NCBI RefSeq assembly: GCF_964340395.1
Contig: NC_135568.1
Location: 17,793,776 to 17,857,775 of the forward strand
Origin: Glandiceps talaboti
Taxonomy: Eukaryota > Hemichordata > Enteropneusta > Spengelidae
Length of the DNA stretch: 64,000 nt
Direction of reading: 5' to 3'
In this document: in pieces, positions 1 to 11,964 of the stretch
Layout: each line of letters begins with the position of its first letter
How positions within the stretch are numbered: the first letter of the stretch is position 1
The notes under the pieces: model-generated
Database searches by the model: none
Told to the model about the DNA's origin: nothing
What the model saw: the letters and a program-made list of their open reading frames with translations, nothing else
Made by a program: the position numbers and the translations under genes

Positions 1-1258
1 TCTTGAGATTCAGTGATTCAGAGAGTAACATACATCTTAAAATAAGTTTGGAGAAATCCAACTTCTAGAGCTAGAGAGGATAAAACATTTTTTGGAAAAT
101 TCGTTTTAGAATCTCAGAAGGCATAATTTTTAGCACTACTTGCCAAGTTTACAAATTTTTTCTTTTGAATTAAAGATGAGAAATTAGTAATAACGAAACA
201 AAAAAAGGAACAAATATAATTACAAAAACATTTCTAAATAAGAGAATGGTATACACATGTAAATGTAGCGTAAACTTAAAAAACACCTGATGACATATTA
301 CAGCAATATATGGTCAGAAAATCTAGAGTTGTAAAAATCCTGATCTGTCATATGATTTTAACAGCTTGCATGGTTTTGGAATTTCATAACAGAAATGCCG
401 TCTGTGAAATAGTCATTGGGAAAAACCCTGAATTTAGTGAGTAATCTGTGGTTTGGCAGTCTGACTTGTAGTCTCGTGACTGCATACTGCATAGAAAGTA
501 CTTGTAGTGTAGATGTTTTGTTCACTTGTGCTGTCTGCTATTGTTAAAGGGGGCTGAGCAAACACAAGGTACATTTATACATATATGTACCTTGAAATGT
601 ATTCATAGGAAATTACTTGTCACAACATGTACTGACTGTTGCAAGAAAAACAAGAAAAATTCCTCAATCTTGGGTCCATGACAGTGATCAAAAACGGCCA
701 AAACATGGACAAATGTATCATCAATAAATATGGGAGGTAATTAATCAATACAATGTTCAACATATTTGTTGTCAACCTTGTGACCTTGTCAGCTATTATA
801 GTATTTAAGATTAAAACGGTACTCTGGCCATATACACAATAGCAAAAAACAAATCCTATCAAATTCAAGATATGATAGATACCGGTAAATGACAATGTCT
901 ATCATCATCATGTGATTGCATTTGCCCTGAGGCAACATGTACAATAGAACGGTTGGGTAGTTTTACATCCAGGTGTAACAAGTACAATGCAGTAGTTTCT
1001 TTGAAAATCAGTTAGCTACTGCTATCATATATTTATATAATTGCATGGTTTTTTTTCACCATCTTTACAATATTCCCACCCGTGGAAACTTTCAATTAAT
1101 AGATTATAGTTATGTTGATAAAAACCGTGGTTATTTATTTTCAAAATTCTAAACTGCAGAACACACGTCAAAGCAGTCAATTGAAAACTCGGCTCGGCAT
1201 CAATTAATATTGAATGAAAGAATGAATGAACAGCTAATAATAATAAAAACTGACGTAC
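1..1258. other. Probable intron or 3' side of the MGN gene, no gene seen
   Basis: AT-rich sequence downstream of the donor-like site at about 1258 on the minus strand. I see no second coding exon, RNA gene or clear repeat here. The rest of the minus-strand gene probably lies beyond the left edge of the window. Confidence 0.4.
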
Positions 1259-1568
1259 CACTTTTCTTGCCAGTGAGTTTATCTTTAAACTTTTTAAATG
1301 ATGACTTTTTCTTTTCATGTCCATGTCCTTCATCCGTACTTGTGTCATGCTTACGGTGTTTGGTGGTGCCACCTTCTATAAGTGGTGTCTTTTCATTAGA
1401 ACTTGTCTTTCTTGGGATCAATGTACTCCCAAACTTTCGGGCAGTCTTTTGTTTAGTTGGTGGTTCCGCCGAAACCGGTTTGATGTCTTCGGGATCTTTC
1501 GTCGGTTCATTCGATTCCTCCTCTTTTGTCCCAAAAAGAGCCTTACAACATTCCGCACAATTTCCCAT
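1259..1568 (-). CDS. Putative N-myristoylated, Cys-rich-start basic protein, first coding exon (partial)
   Basis: I do not recognise the family. The frame starts MGNCAECC: Gly2 fits an N-myristoylation signal, and Cys4, Cys7 and Cys8 would be palmitoylation candidates, so membrane anchoring is likely. The roughly 103 residues that follow are hydrophilic, with an acidic stretch (about residues 15-28) and a Lys/His-rich stretch (about 70-100, with KKKSSFKKFKDKLTGKK). Such basic patches next to acyl groups often bind inner-membrane phospholipid. The exon probably ends at a GTACGT donor just below 1259. The frame stays open upstream to a Met near 1667, but MGN is preferred because of the acylation signal. 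The later exons are not in view, so the C-terminus and function are unknown. It could be a lineage-specific adaptor. Confidence 0.55.
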
Positions 1569-1990
1569 CGGAAAGGTTAGCACAAAAGTAATATTATGCC
1601 GAATTAATTGTTTGGAGTCCAGGAAACATGTCACGGGGAAGTCGTCTGACGTGACAGCGGCGGTCACTTGACTTGCAAGTTGCAGCTAGCTAATTTTCAG
1701 ACTTCACAAATTTTCACCGAAGTTCGATGTCTGCGTCACCTAAATAGTGACCTCAGAACGAGTTCAAAAACATTGTACATAACTGTTACAAAATCCTTGG
1801 TCCGCTAGCAGTTGTTGTTACGCATTAGCATGAAACATAATAAACGGATTTGAGGCACTTCACTTTTACTGCACGTAGGCGAGACTAGTCGACTGTGAAC
1901 GTCCCGGAAGTAACAAGTGGACTCGGACGAAATTTTTCGTCAAGTTGTACTGGATTCACCACTGAGGGCGTTTTTGATGGTACCATGTAC
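1569..1990 (-). promoter_or_regulatory. GC/CpG-richer promoter and 5' UTR of the MGN gene
   Basis: Base composition shifts to more C, G and CpG upstream of the MGN exon than in the flanks. An ETS-like word CCCGGAAGT lies near 1903. No TATA box is obvious. The strand is assigned from the adjacent coding exon. Divergent transcription to the right is possible but unsupported. Confidence 0.4.
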
Positions 1991-4900
1991 CAGAATGACG
2001 TAGTACAAGTACAGTGGCATACTGCCAAAGTCATGAAAGTAATGCATGGTTCGTCAACAATTATCAAAAATATGTCATTTCCTATATGTATAACTTTTAA
2101 GCCTTACACAAACGGTTGTCAATCACTTGTTCTAAAAATTAATATTATTTAAACCTTTGCAACAAATTCACAAACAGTCTCAAATCAAAAAAGTAGATGC
2201 AATGCAGAAATAACACTCATATTTACTCATATTTACTCTACCTATATTTTATAAAATGTTTGAAAACAATTTTGATGAATATGTTCTTACCTTTCCCCAA
2301 ACAATAACCACACACCAAAATACCTTGGAAAATAAGTGATAGTGTATTCACTTGGTTATTCGTTAGCTAGTCTATCTGTAGAATTCAGGACTAATGCTAC
2401 TACTATACTATGTTGCTGTCCTGACATTTTCGTTTTTAATTTCCCCCTTGTCCACTCAAAAATTCAAAAAATCAAAATATCAGGATAAAAACTACATTGT
2501 TTTACTTGGGGGGTGGGTGGGGGAGGGGTGGGTGGGGGGGGGGGGTTGAGTCATTATAGTTCTCATCCTACTAAATTGATTTTTCTTTTGGTGGATGTTT
2601 TGTACCCCTAAATACAAATATTTCTTTAAAACTTGAGAAATGGAAGAATGTTTGCTATAACATTGGCACCAACAAAAAAAAGTAGTGTCAGCAAAAGAAC
2701 TATTTTTTATTCACTACATACTGGCTTTTTTGTAGCACTACATACTACTACATTCTGATTTGAAATTGATTGTGTAGTTTGAAATTTTTTCAATTTTTTT
2801 CAATTTAGTTAGGGGGGACGGGGGGTCTGAGGCCTAGGTATAAGAATTTAGTGTCGGCTATTCGTTAGCTGGAAACCTTGTCTATAAAGCAACCATACTA
2901 AGTTCTTACTAAAATAAAAATAAACTTGAGTAAAAAAAAATTGTTTGGTTCCAGTTCCCTTCCTACTTTTTCAGACTGTTAAAGTACAGTTATGAATTGA
3001 AAGCACCACCAACATATATGGACACAATTTTTTTTGTAGGCCTAACCAATAAACTTAGACAAGAGGTGGGGTGCAGTCTAAAACATTCATTTCAACAACT
3101 ATTTAAACTTCATATACATGAAATTTTATTTCTAGTAATAAAATCACAAGGTTCAAATAAATACACAACATGGTAAGAGTTCTTCATACACCCCTCCAAT
3201 TGAATAGTACAACCCACAAAATACTAAGTATATATTTTGGATAAAAGGGTTATCTTTTTTTGTTTACCATGGTATGTAAGATGTCACTTCTCTAGATTCA
3301 TCTCTTTGCTTGCCTCGCTCAATATCAGATACATGAACATGTGTTATGGAAAACCCGTGTTTGTTTGTCAATAATGATTAGTTAAGCATTATGGCTTACA
3401 TGTAGTTAGGTTCTATGTTTACAACCAACATGATAGGCAGTCCAATACTTCTTACAATATCATAATAAAAATTAAAACTTGTCAAGAAATCTAAGGTAGA
3501 CTACGTTTCTACCATGTTTTACATTTTTTTTTGTCAGTTACCTTCCCATATATATACAACCAGTGACAGACAAGCAGAACTTGTTACAAACAGGGAAAGA
3601 AAACAAATTAATTAATAACACTAGGCACAGCAGTAAAAAGACAAGTATTACATTCTATCAATTGAACAATTGTATGGCCGTATTACAAAACCGCTCAGAG
3701 TCAGACAAATTTCAAGTTCCCCTGACATTTCATGCACACATAAAGAACACATAAAAGTGTTCTTATCAATGATGGAATGTAATACAAGTCTCTATATTTC
3801 CAACATGATGCTGTGCCAAGTGTTATTAATCCAATTCATTGTTTACTTTCCCTGTTTGTAACATGTTCTGCTTGTCAATGCTTGCCTGTCATTGGTTGTA
3901 TTTTATTTCTGACTTGATATCCAAAGAAGACAGCAACAGCAGCAGTATGAATCTTTAGAACCATGTTTGAACTAAAATAAGATTGCAAAATTAACTTCAC
4001 TCGTCAAACTTAACTATATGCCTAACTTACAATAGAAGACAGTTCACCTAAAACAGAATGGTTTCTGACTTGACAAATCCTAACCCGTTACATAATATCG
4101 TCATTAATATCAGACAGAAATTTTGCTACTTTATATCACCTAGCTTGACAAAAATTGAAGAACAATCACTACAGTTGAATCCCAGATCATCCAAAGGTAT
4201 TTCATGTAAAGAACATATGTAGCTAGTGATTTAGCAATGATGACATTAACAGGATTGTCTGCACATCTATACAGTATAGCAATGATAGAGTCACACATTT
4301 TGTTTCAGGTCAACTGGTTTCTATAGTATATATGCCACATATTAATAATACAATTCTTATATTAGATAATAATGATAACAATGGTAAGCAAACTACAGGT
4401 GATGAATTATTGGAGTGCCACATGGGAGAGGGCAATGTTTGTTTGTTTCATAACATGTATGCCCCTTTCCTCACCATGTGATGCTTACAGCATGGAATGT
4501 ATAACCAAAGTACTTGATTTGATATGAAATTCTGAAAATGTAAGAAACCCTAACAGATATGTACTAAATCTAGGCTAAGTAAAAATTAAAGTCTCAGTTG
4601 CTATAACAACAAACTTTTCTTGTTAATGGAAACACAATAATCACTAATGCTACACTGACATTTTGGAATTATTGGCTTTCGTTGGACTTTCTTATACAAC
4701 CTGCTAAAATACATCAGTGCATTTGCTTGCATGAAGTCCATCAAGGAAAGACTTCACACACAGACAACATTAGGTAAAAACATCAATACAACCAATACAA
4801 AAATAAAAAGTGCTTCTGATGTAGATTCAAAAGATGTTTTTGTATCAGTTTGTTTTGTCTATGAAAGTTACAATGTAACAATAACAGTCAGACTTGATCC

Positions 4901-5221
4901 TTACAATATGTAACATTCTATCAGTAAACAGAGTTACAGGATCTGGAGCTCATGTGGTGTTTATGCTTTGATAAGTTACTGACATTAATTACATTGTATG
5001 TCTTTACATAAAACTTGTCTCATTTCAGCTTACCACAAACAAGCAAATGCATCAGTGTTTTTTTGCAGGTTGTATCAGTGGTGATACCCCATAGGAAATA
5101 GAAGACCAAGTGTTGGTAATCTTACAGAAAAGAAATACATGTATTACAAAACCAATAATTTTAGTTTCTGGAGCTTTAACAAATAAAGAGTATATTGAAA
5201 AATACTAGTCTTCAAAATCAT
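1991..5221. other. Intergenic, AT-rich, with repeats
   Basis: There is no coding region that I can support. It holds a G-rich run near 2508-2546, a block at about 2550-2660 that is an inverted homologue of about 36600-36710, and a TA-flanked inverted-repeat element at 3557-3898. The rest looks like unique AT-rich spacer. Confidence 0.5.
3557..3898. mobile_element. TA-flanked palindromic MITE, family B copy 1
   Basis: The ends begin CAACCAGTGACAGACAAGC and the inverted equivalent, and both are flanked by TA. The inner arms share GTTACAAACAGGGAAAG-like and GGATTAATAACACT-like blocks with copies at 19612-19965 and 27994-28366. The TA target and structure fit a non-autonomous Tc1/mariner-type element. 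No transposase frame is present. Confidence 0.75.
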
Positions 5222-8200
5222 TTACACTTCAGGACCTTCACTTCCTGGAATTAACTGAAATAAAACAAATAAGGATAAGAAATTTAACATCAGAAGAAAT
5301 TCAAGTAGATTGGGTATATATTTTGGATTTTTAATTTATCAACACATTTTATTATGGCTTACTACTGTGTAGCAACATAGACCAAGTCTGTGTTTGTAAC
5401 TCAATACATTGCAAAAAGCTAAAAAAAAATGTGTAAAAAGTTTGTTATTGTATGTACCATAACAAACATTTTCCACATTTATTATTCTTTTGCAATTTAT
5501 TGAGTTACAAACAAGGACTTGGCATATGTTGTTTCATATTGATTTTGTCAAGTAGGAAGCCATGATAAAATTCCTTTATAAATTAAAAATCAAAAATAAA
5601 TACCAAATCCTCTACTACATGGCTACTTTTAAGGAAAATCAAAACATTTCTTTCATCTGTACAAGAATAAATTTCACCAACCATGTACGTTCTTACTCAT
5701 TCAAAGTTATGACAACCACATTGAACTTGGTTTACTTGCATGATGACAGAGTTCATGTGAGGAAAAGTCTTGTAAACTATGTACATTTCTGCTCAGAAAT
5801 AAAATGTTGTTTCAGCCTCCCTACGTCTTCATACATGTAGCATGGAACCAAACAGTGTATGTGTGTGAACCAGACAACAGTTGCGCTTTAAAAAACTAAA
5901 CAAAATACAAATGCCAAAATGTACTAACTTACCATAGTAATGTTGTTACCATTAAGTAATATCTGATCTAACTTTGTAACTCGTCTACCTTCTGGTGTAG
6001 TTTCACTGTCAACGAAGGAATACAAAAAATAGGTTTCCTTTGAACTAAACAGCTGATAATGTGATAGGTGGTTGTGAAATACAAATTCATATACCTGCAT
6101 TCTCTACATTTAATTCAAGTTGCTTATGAACTCTTTCTCTTTTTGTATGGAATTGTAACAATGACACAACTTTTAGGTAAGACTAAAGAATGTTTTGTTT
6201 TTGTACGTACATTGCCCACAATAATATTAAATATGCAGAACTTTGGGACAACATTTATAATATACCCCTAAATTATTTTGGGATTCAAATAATAAAAAAG
6301 ATTGTGATACAAAATGTATGAGAATTACAGTGAATTTCACAATATACTGTTCAGCTTTTCTCTTTGATACAACTATGCAGAAACCAACAAAAAATTGCAT
6401 ATATGCCACACGTGCACACTTTAATAGCAAGATTGCTTTTTTGCAACATTTAGTCTAAATGAAATAAACCATTTCAATGTATTACAACTCCATGCAGACA
6501 TTCGGGTGCAAATGTTTTTCTTAGTATCAAACACCCAATGAAGGGCACGTAAAAATGTCCTTTGCGGTGTTCATTTGATGTCTGTATGGTGGCAGGTGTA
6601 CATTTGAAGTTCATTTCACTTTGACAAAATGTAGCAAGAAACTGTACTCATTCAATCTTGCTATCTTAAAGTGTAGCATGTCCAGTTTCTTGTTGGTTTC
6701 TGCATGGTTGTATCAAACAGAAAAGCTGCATGGTATTGTGACTATCATTGTATTAAAGTGAGTAGATTGTAAATTGAAAGTGTATATTTTGCACTCTGTT
6801 ATTAAGAACTAACAAAACATAAATACAATATACTTACAATTCTACAACATCTTCTAAAACCATGTCTGGAGTATTGGTTAAGGTAAACTTTATAGAAACA
6901 TACACACTGCAAATCGTAATAGCTTACGCACTCAATGACTAGTATGCATGTGCGTCCTATATACTATGCGATGTTTTTTTGGTGGTTTTACCCAAGGATG
7001 CACTGCGGTGCAATGACTACACATGCATGTTATATATACTATGCACATTTGCCACAGAGGGCGCTATCTACAATATCATCGTGCGGCAGCCTGTCACAAA
7101 TGAATCTACCCTGTGTAAGCTATGGCCTTTGCCTAGTTATGATGTTAATATTTGTTTATTTAAAGGACAGGAACAAGTTTTCATATGATAAAGTTTGGAG
7201 AGAATTCAAGAACTCTGATTTTCAAAGAAACTGGTTTCTGAGGTGTATCCTAAGAAAGCATACAATGTCCACCTTTAGCATGGACCTATAATGGCACAGC
7301 AGCTCCAGGACATTTACTATTCCTCAACTCTCTAAGGAGCATACAATCCATTATAGCCTCATACAGTTGACTCCTTCACATAGCATTCTCTGTTCTACCA
7401 GGTCCCCATTTATACAGCTTTACTGATTGCAGTACAGTATTTTGGTAAAAGGACGTTGACTTTAAGATGCCATTGTGTGGACCAACAACATGTAGATTCT
7501 GACCTGGCCTTTCTATCCACTTAATCCTCATAACCATCACTCTAACCTTTATATCAGTATGGATAACAAGTTGCTTTCAACAAACATGTACCTATACACT
7601 GAACTCTAAAGTTGGATAAACTTCTCTTACAAAACATTTTTCATTTGTAAAGAGTCTGAGAGTATTCTACATTATAATTCTCTCCGATGCTAAAGTATGA
7701 CCAATTGAGAACTTCCCAACCTCGAAAATCCGAGGTTAGTTAATATGCTAAGCTGTTAGAAATGTGTTAATTGGCCTCATCATCTATATCAACAGAAATA
7801 AAGAAGTGTCGGGTATTTGCATAATCTTCTTTTCCATCTTTTCATTGTATGCATGGTGCGCTCAGACCACTATAGAAAGAGGTTGTCTTGCTGCTAGACG
7901 TTCGGGCTTCTCCCGACGAAGTTCGCTGTGACGGCGAACGCCCATCCTTGTCGTATTGTAAATTCAGAATAACACCTGAGGTCTAGCAGCTAGACTAGGA
8001 CATGAGTAGCTGTGGCCAGATTCATAGGAAGTATTTATAGTAGGAGCACAGAAACTTCAAAGGCTTATTTATTCTTTATTGTTTAGTATAATGTCGTAGC
8101 GTTATTTTACAAATTGTGACGCGAACTTGGCCGCTTTATAATGAACACGCAGGACAATAGCCACCTTAGCTCTGAAATACGATTTGAGAACTCTCTGTCA

Positions 8201-11200
8201 GCAGTTGTGTCGCAGTTCTCTGAGTGCACATTTCCAAACTTTGACCCGTCTTTTTTACACCTGACCCCATGAAGACGCGACATTACACAAATATCCATTA
8301 TCGGATAAAATCTGATTTTAGACTCTAGGTTAGATGCTTGCTCTGATTCACTGTTTATGATATTATCCTATAAAAAGTACTCTGTACGTGCGAAGAGTAA
8401 TATTAGAGTCTAAAATTCGATTTTGTTGGCGTCTGTCAAATCGCTACCTAATCTTGCTGCTAGATGTTCGTGCTTTCTTTCGATACTAATTACTATAAGC
8501 GAACGAAGTTCGCAGTGAGGGCTTGCCTTGGATGTTCCATCCTCGATAGCGATGTTCGGTCGTGTGTCGTATTGTATCGGAAGAACATCCGAGGTCTAGC
8601 AGATAGACTAATCGCTACCATGAAAAGAGGCCAATGGTTTGCGTGATGTTGAAAATAAAACATCCATATGATTATTATATTGAAACGGCTTAGTGAATAC
8701 ACACAACTAGCACTATAAACGGAGATGTGTTCCAACTCAGACTCAGACCACTAATGAATATTTTCAGTGATCTGAGGTTACACAGACAAGGAACACAAAA
8801 TTGCAGTCCCGTGCTTTTAAGTTTTATAATGTTTTGCACTCGCAAATCCGTGATCAAAGAATGTACACTTGCTATTGGATCCAGGATGAATAAAGTTTAA
8901 ACGTTGTAAACCTTTCTCGAATATATTCTGACAGTGATGTTGAATTTGAGGGAAAATTCTGTTTGACAATAGAATAGACTAACCAAGATTACTGACTACA
9001 TAGCTCTTCAATGTAAGTGTGAGCAGTGAAGTGAAAACAGCTAGTGTACTTCCCGTTTCTCGGACAAGGCAACATTATATCGCCCTTCACATGCTATTGT
9101 TTGTAATTGATAAAACAAAAGGCGTTCTATGGAATATCATATCCCTTCGTCGCTAAAATTAACAGAGACGAGAAAATGACGGAAATGCAAGATATCGAAC
9201 ATTCAGGACAAACACCTTTTTCAGTTAGAAAAACTTCCCTTTTTGAAATGGAGATTAGTCCCCAGCATCATTTTCACAAACCTGCGAAGAGGCCTTGATT
9301 GACACAACATTGTACAGTCATGGACACAGTCTATCTGAGAGACATTCCTTACTGTTCACAAATACAGACATTTCTACTAGGCTACATCCATTTCGTAGGG
9401 TCTATGATCCATCTCAGACCGGTTGACCACTAGTGGTCTGAGGGTCCATGTCGCCCTGCTTGCATACGGAGTAAGTCGCCTACAAAGAGACAGTTGTGAA
9501 ACCTGGGCTTACCTGAAATGCTAGTATAGTAGTAACTAAAGATTTAACGCATCTGTGTTCAAATATCAGCAATAAATCGACTATTTAGTAATTTTACCTC
9601 GCCTTGGCTACAAAAGTACTAGTCCCAGTCCGGAGGACCAGAAATCCCGAAATCACAAGTTCAATCGTAAAATTTATGCCCAAGCGGACGCCCGATCAAA
9701 TGTGGCGGAGTTTGTAAGGCGGGACTTTGAAATCAGTCGGAACTGGAAAAGTTCCGATTTTCGACACCTTTTGTGATCGTACCAGCGACTACTATCGTCA
9801 AAAAGATGTAAAATGAGTACATATTCGACCGATTGCTAATATTTGATAGCATAGCCCCAAAGCATAGGCTGGTGGCGTTATTCACCATATGGGTACAGGT
9901 GTAAGAAGGTGCTAAAAGGTGTTACTTTTAGCATCGGCAGAATTGTAATGTAAAATGCTACCATTTTCAGTGCTTAATGCTGTAGACTTCACTTGTAAAA
10001 TATGAAGGGAATTGGCTAGGTTGAGGCTAAACCTGGAGACAAATTACCAGCCGTACCAGTACCAGTGTCCATTGACTCACCCCTAAATCCTAGAATACTC
10101 GTTTTCCTTCTCTCTTTTAGGGAAGCCCAATCAAACCACAAGCTTTACAATACCAGGCACAATACATCTTTTCCTCTTTGCCAAATGTATTCGAGAAGAA
10201 GAGTTTGCTTGGCTGTGACCAAACAAAAGACCTCTCGATTACTTGAAAGATACACTACCAACCATATCACCCAGGTCAACATCCACCAACCTAAGTGAAA
10301 ACTCTATATTTTTGTTTTCTCATTATTAAATTCTAACTTAAAGGATACTGACAAAGTCATCAAATCCAAGTAATGTTCCTACAATCTCTTTGTCTGTCTT
10401 CATCACTATATGGATTCTGCTTCCGATACATTTATCAACCAATTCTAGAAATAATGATAAAAACACTGTAAGTACTTATACAGGAAAGGAAAGGTTTATA
10501 TACACACTCTTAAGAACCTGGTCATCTGACTTGTCATACTGATGCAACATTTTTTTCTGATAGTCTCTGGACTATCACAAACATACACAGGTGTGCACAC
10601 AAACACAAACACAAACATGCGTGCACACATGCGCGCACACACACACACACACACAAACCATACATAATACAATGTACATATTACATGTACATACATACAT
10701 ACTACTGGAAGTATATGCTACAAGGTTGGACACATCTTCCCTCTCCGCTATGGTTCGTCCCTATTATAAATAGCGAGATTGCGAACAGATTTCATTCACA
10801 CGGATTTCGGGAATAAAACCAACCCATACCCTTGCTAATGACAATAAAAAATACTAAAAACAACTTTAGATCATTTAATGCAACCTATGTCTTGTCTATT
10901 CTGTCATTTCTTGTCTTATCATTCACTTGAGCCGCAAAATGTGCAACATGACAGCTGCTTAAACGTGTAAAAGGTTGTACACATGTGCAATATTGAGCTC
11001 ATCTGTTTGCTTGACTTACCAGTTTTCGTTTCATGGCTCTAGCAAACGTAAGAATTGACAGATTACACAAGACGTAGGTTGAATTTAGTGATTTAAAGTT
11101 CATTTCTATATTTTATATTCTCATTAGCATGGGTATGGGTGGTTTTTATTCTGAAAATCCGTGAGAATGAAATCTCGCTATTTATAATAAGGAAGAACCG

Positions 11201-11964
11201 TAGCGGAGAGGAAAGACGTGTCAAACCTCATAGTGTCTACATCCAGAGCTACATACATACATCTATCCATGCACCCATGATCCCCCCCCCCCCCCCATGA
11301 CATCTCTGACTCTGAGATGGAAAAGACACCAACACGTACACAACAGTTACAGTCACTTGAGCTACACGGTAAACAACGACTGCCTTTGAGCCAATGTTTA
11401 TGCATTCTAAAGCTGCTTAAGGCATTTTCACCCCCCCCCCCGGTTACTATTATTGCTGATTAAATTAGATCGCACTGGTTTTGCACAAACCGTAACCATG
11501 GTAACAGACGTGTTCAATCATCGTCTTGCATCACGCACACGTGTAGCTGCAATAATTGTAGCGTTTGATGATGTGATTTTGAGGGTTTTTTCGTCTGTTT
11601 TTGTGCCTTTTTTCGTTCCGAAGTTTAACCCGTTTGATTCGGGTTAAACGTCGGAACGAAAAAAGGCACAAAAACAGACGAAAAAGCCCTCAAAATCACA
11701 TCAAACGCTACAATTATTGCAGCTAGCACACGTGTATCTCTCTTGACAGTTTTGTCAATGTTATTGTTCACACGAGTCATCAGATTCAAGTCAACATCAT
11801 GCTTCTCTTTCGCAGTTCGAAATACGTTTGTAAATAGTTACTGAACTACTCTGGAAATCGCTGTAATAATTTTGCACGACAAGTGAAGATAACATAACTC
11901 TCAGGTTAGCCTTACCAAGTGGTAGAAGTTGCGACGGATTCGTATCACCCGCACCGGCAGCCAT
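5222..11964 (-). CDS. LSM5: U6 snRNA-associated Sm-like protein LSm5
   Basis: Five coding exons on the minus strand: 11916-11964, 10349-10444, 6838-6865, 5933-6005, 5222-5254. All junctions are GT-AG and phases agree, giving 92 aa against 91 in human. The protein starts [16 protein letters not shown]. It has the Sm1 region ([17 protein letters not shown], then [17 protein letters not shown]) and the Sm2 region ([14 protein letters not shown]), and ends PGSEGPEV. LSm5 is one subunit of the heptameric LSm1-7 ring (cytoplasmic mRNA decapping) and of LSm2-8 (nuclear, binds the U6 3' oligo-U tail). The third exon is only 28 nt. Introns 1, 2, 3 and 4 carry several inverted-repeat elements. The start is fixed by close match to LSm5 and by the good first donor. 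Confidence 0.95.
5300..5632. mobile_element. Palindromic MITE family A copy 1 (LSM5 last intron)
   Basis: A roughly 330-bp near-palindrome: both arms carry TTTGTAACTCAATAAATT-type blocks and meet at an AT-rich centre near TTGTTATTGTATGTAC. It is related to copies at 12517-12849, 23160-23705, 48455-48703 and 52489-52838. No coding capacity. Confidence 0.75.
6325..6760. mobile_element. Inverted-repeat MITE family K (LSM5 intron 3 side)
   Basis: Long terminal inverted repeats of at least 45 bp: the left arm includes CAGCTTTTCTCTTTGATACA at about 6352, and the reverse complement of the right arm reads CAGCTTTTCTGTTTGATACA, ending near 6727. Both arms continue outward with a CACAATA-like block. 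The element lies in the intron between LSM5 exons 3 and 4. A single copy was seen. Confidence 0.7.
7884..7998. mobile_element. Short foldback element, family N copy 1
   Basis: Imperfect inverted ends: GTCTTGCTGCTAGACGTTCG on the left, and GTCTAGCTGCTAGACCTC in the reverse complement on the right. The interior is CpG-rich with GAAGTTCGC. A related copy lies at 8451-8611. Confidence 0.6.
8451..8611. mobile_element. Short foldback element, family N copy 2
   Basis: It shares both ends (CTTGCTGCTAGATGTTCG and GAGGTCTAGCAGATAGACTA) and the inner GAAGTTCGC and GTCGTATTGTA words with the copy at 7884-7998, and has a longer centre. A separate inverted pair, ATTTTAGACTCTA, brackets 8311-8424 just before it. 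Confidence 0.6.
9590..9790 (-). promoter_or_regulatory. CpG-richer patch with donor-like site, possible alternative promoter or exon
   Basis: A local rise in CpG inside LSM5 intron 2. On the minus strand a GCGAG/GTAAAA donor-like site lies near 9597. No protein motif was recognised. It could be an alternative LSM5 first exon, another transcript's start, or a chance island. Confidence 0.25.
10600..10660. repeat. CA-rich microsatellite
   Basis: Interrupted (CA)n and CAAACA repeats in LSM5 intron 1, next to the inverted-repeat element that starts at 10723. Confidence 0.85.
10723..11228. mobile_element. 506-bp non-autonomous element with ~130-bp TIRs (family M)
   Basis: The left end reads AGGTTGGACACATCTTCCCT. 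The reverse complement of the right end reads AGGTTTGACACGTCTTTCCT. The arms stay alignable for about 130 bp, including CTCTCCGCTA and ATTATAAATAGCGAGATT. The unique centre has no long frame. It sits in LSM5 intron 1. No clear target duplication, so the superfamily is not assigned. Confidence 0.8.
11281..11297. repeat. Poly-C tract
   Basis: A C homopolymer of about 16 bases; a second, shorter C run lies near 11431-11440. Confidence 0.9.
11535..11737. repeat. Near-perfect ~200-bp palindrome (foldback)
   Basis: Arms of about 95 bp are almost identical inverted copies. The left arm reads AGCTGCAATAATTGTAGCG at its outer side and the right arm mirrors it. The centre is itself a small hairpin (AACCCGTTTGATTCGGGTT). 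A diverged single arm recurs at about 54589-54700 in BECN1 intron 1, so this is a dispersed element. It lies about 180 bp downstream (in transcription) of LSM5 exon 1. Confidence 0.9.

Noticed and set aside
1210-1671. 153-codon plus-strand frame opposite the MGN exon
   Set aside because: Mirror of the minus-strand coding exon, with a Phe/Ser/Leu-rich composition typical of an antisense shadow.
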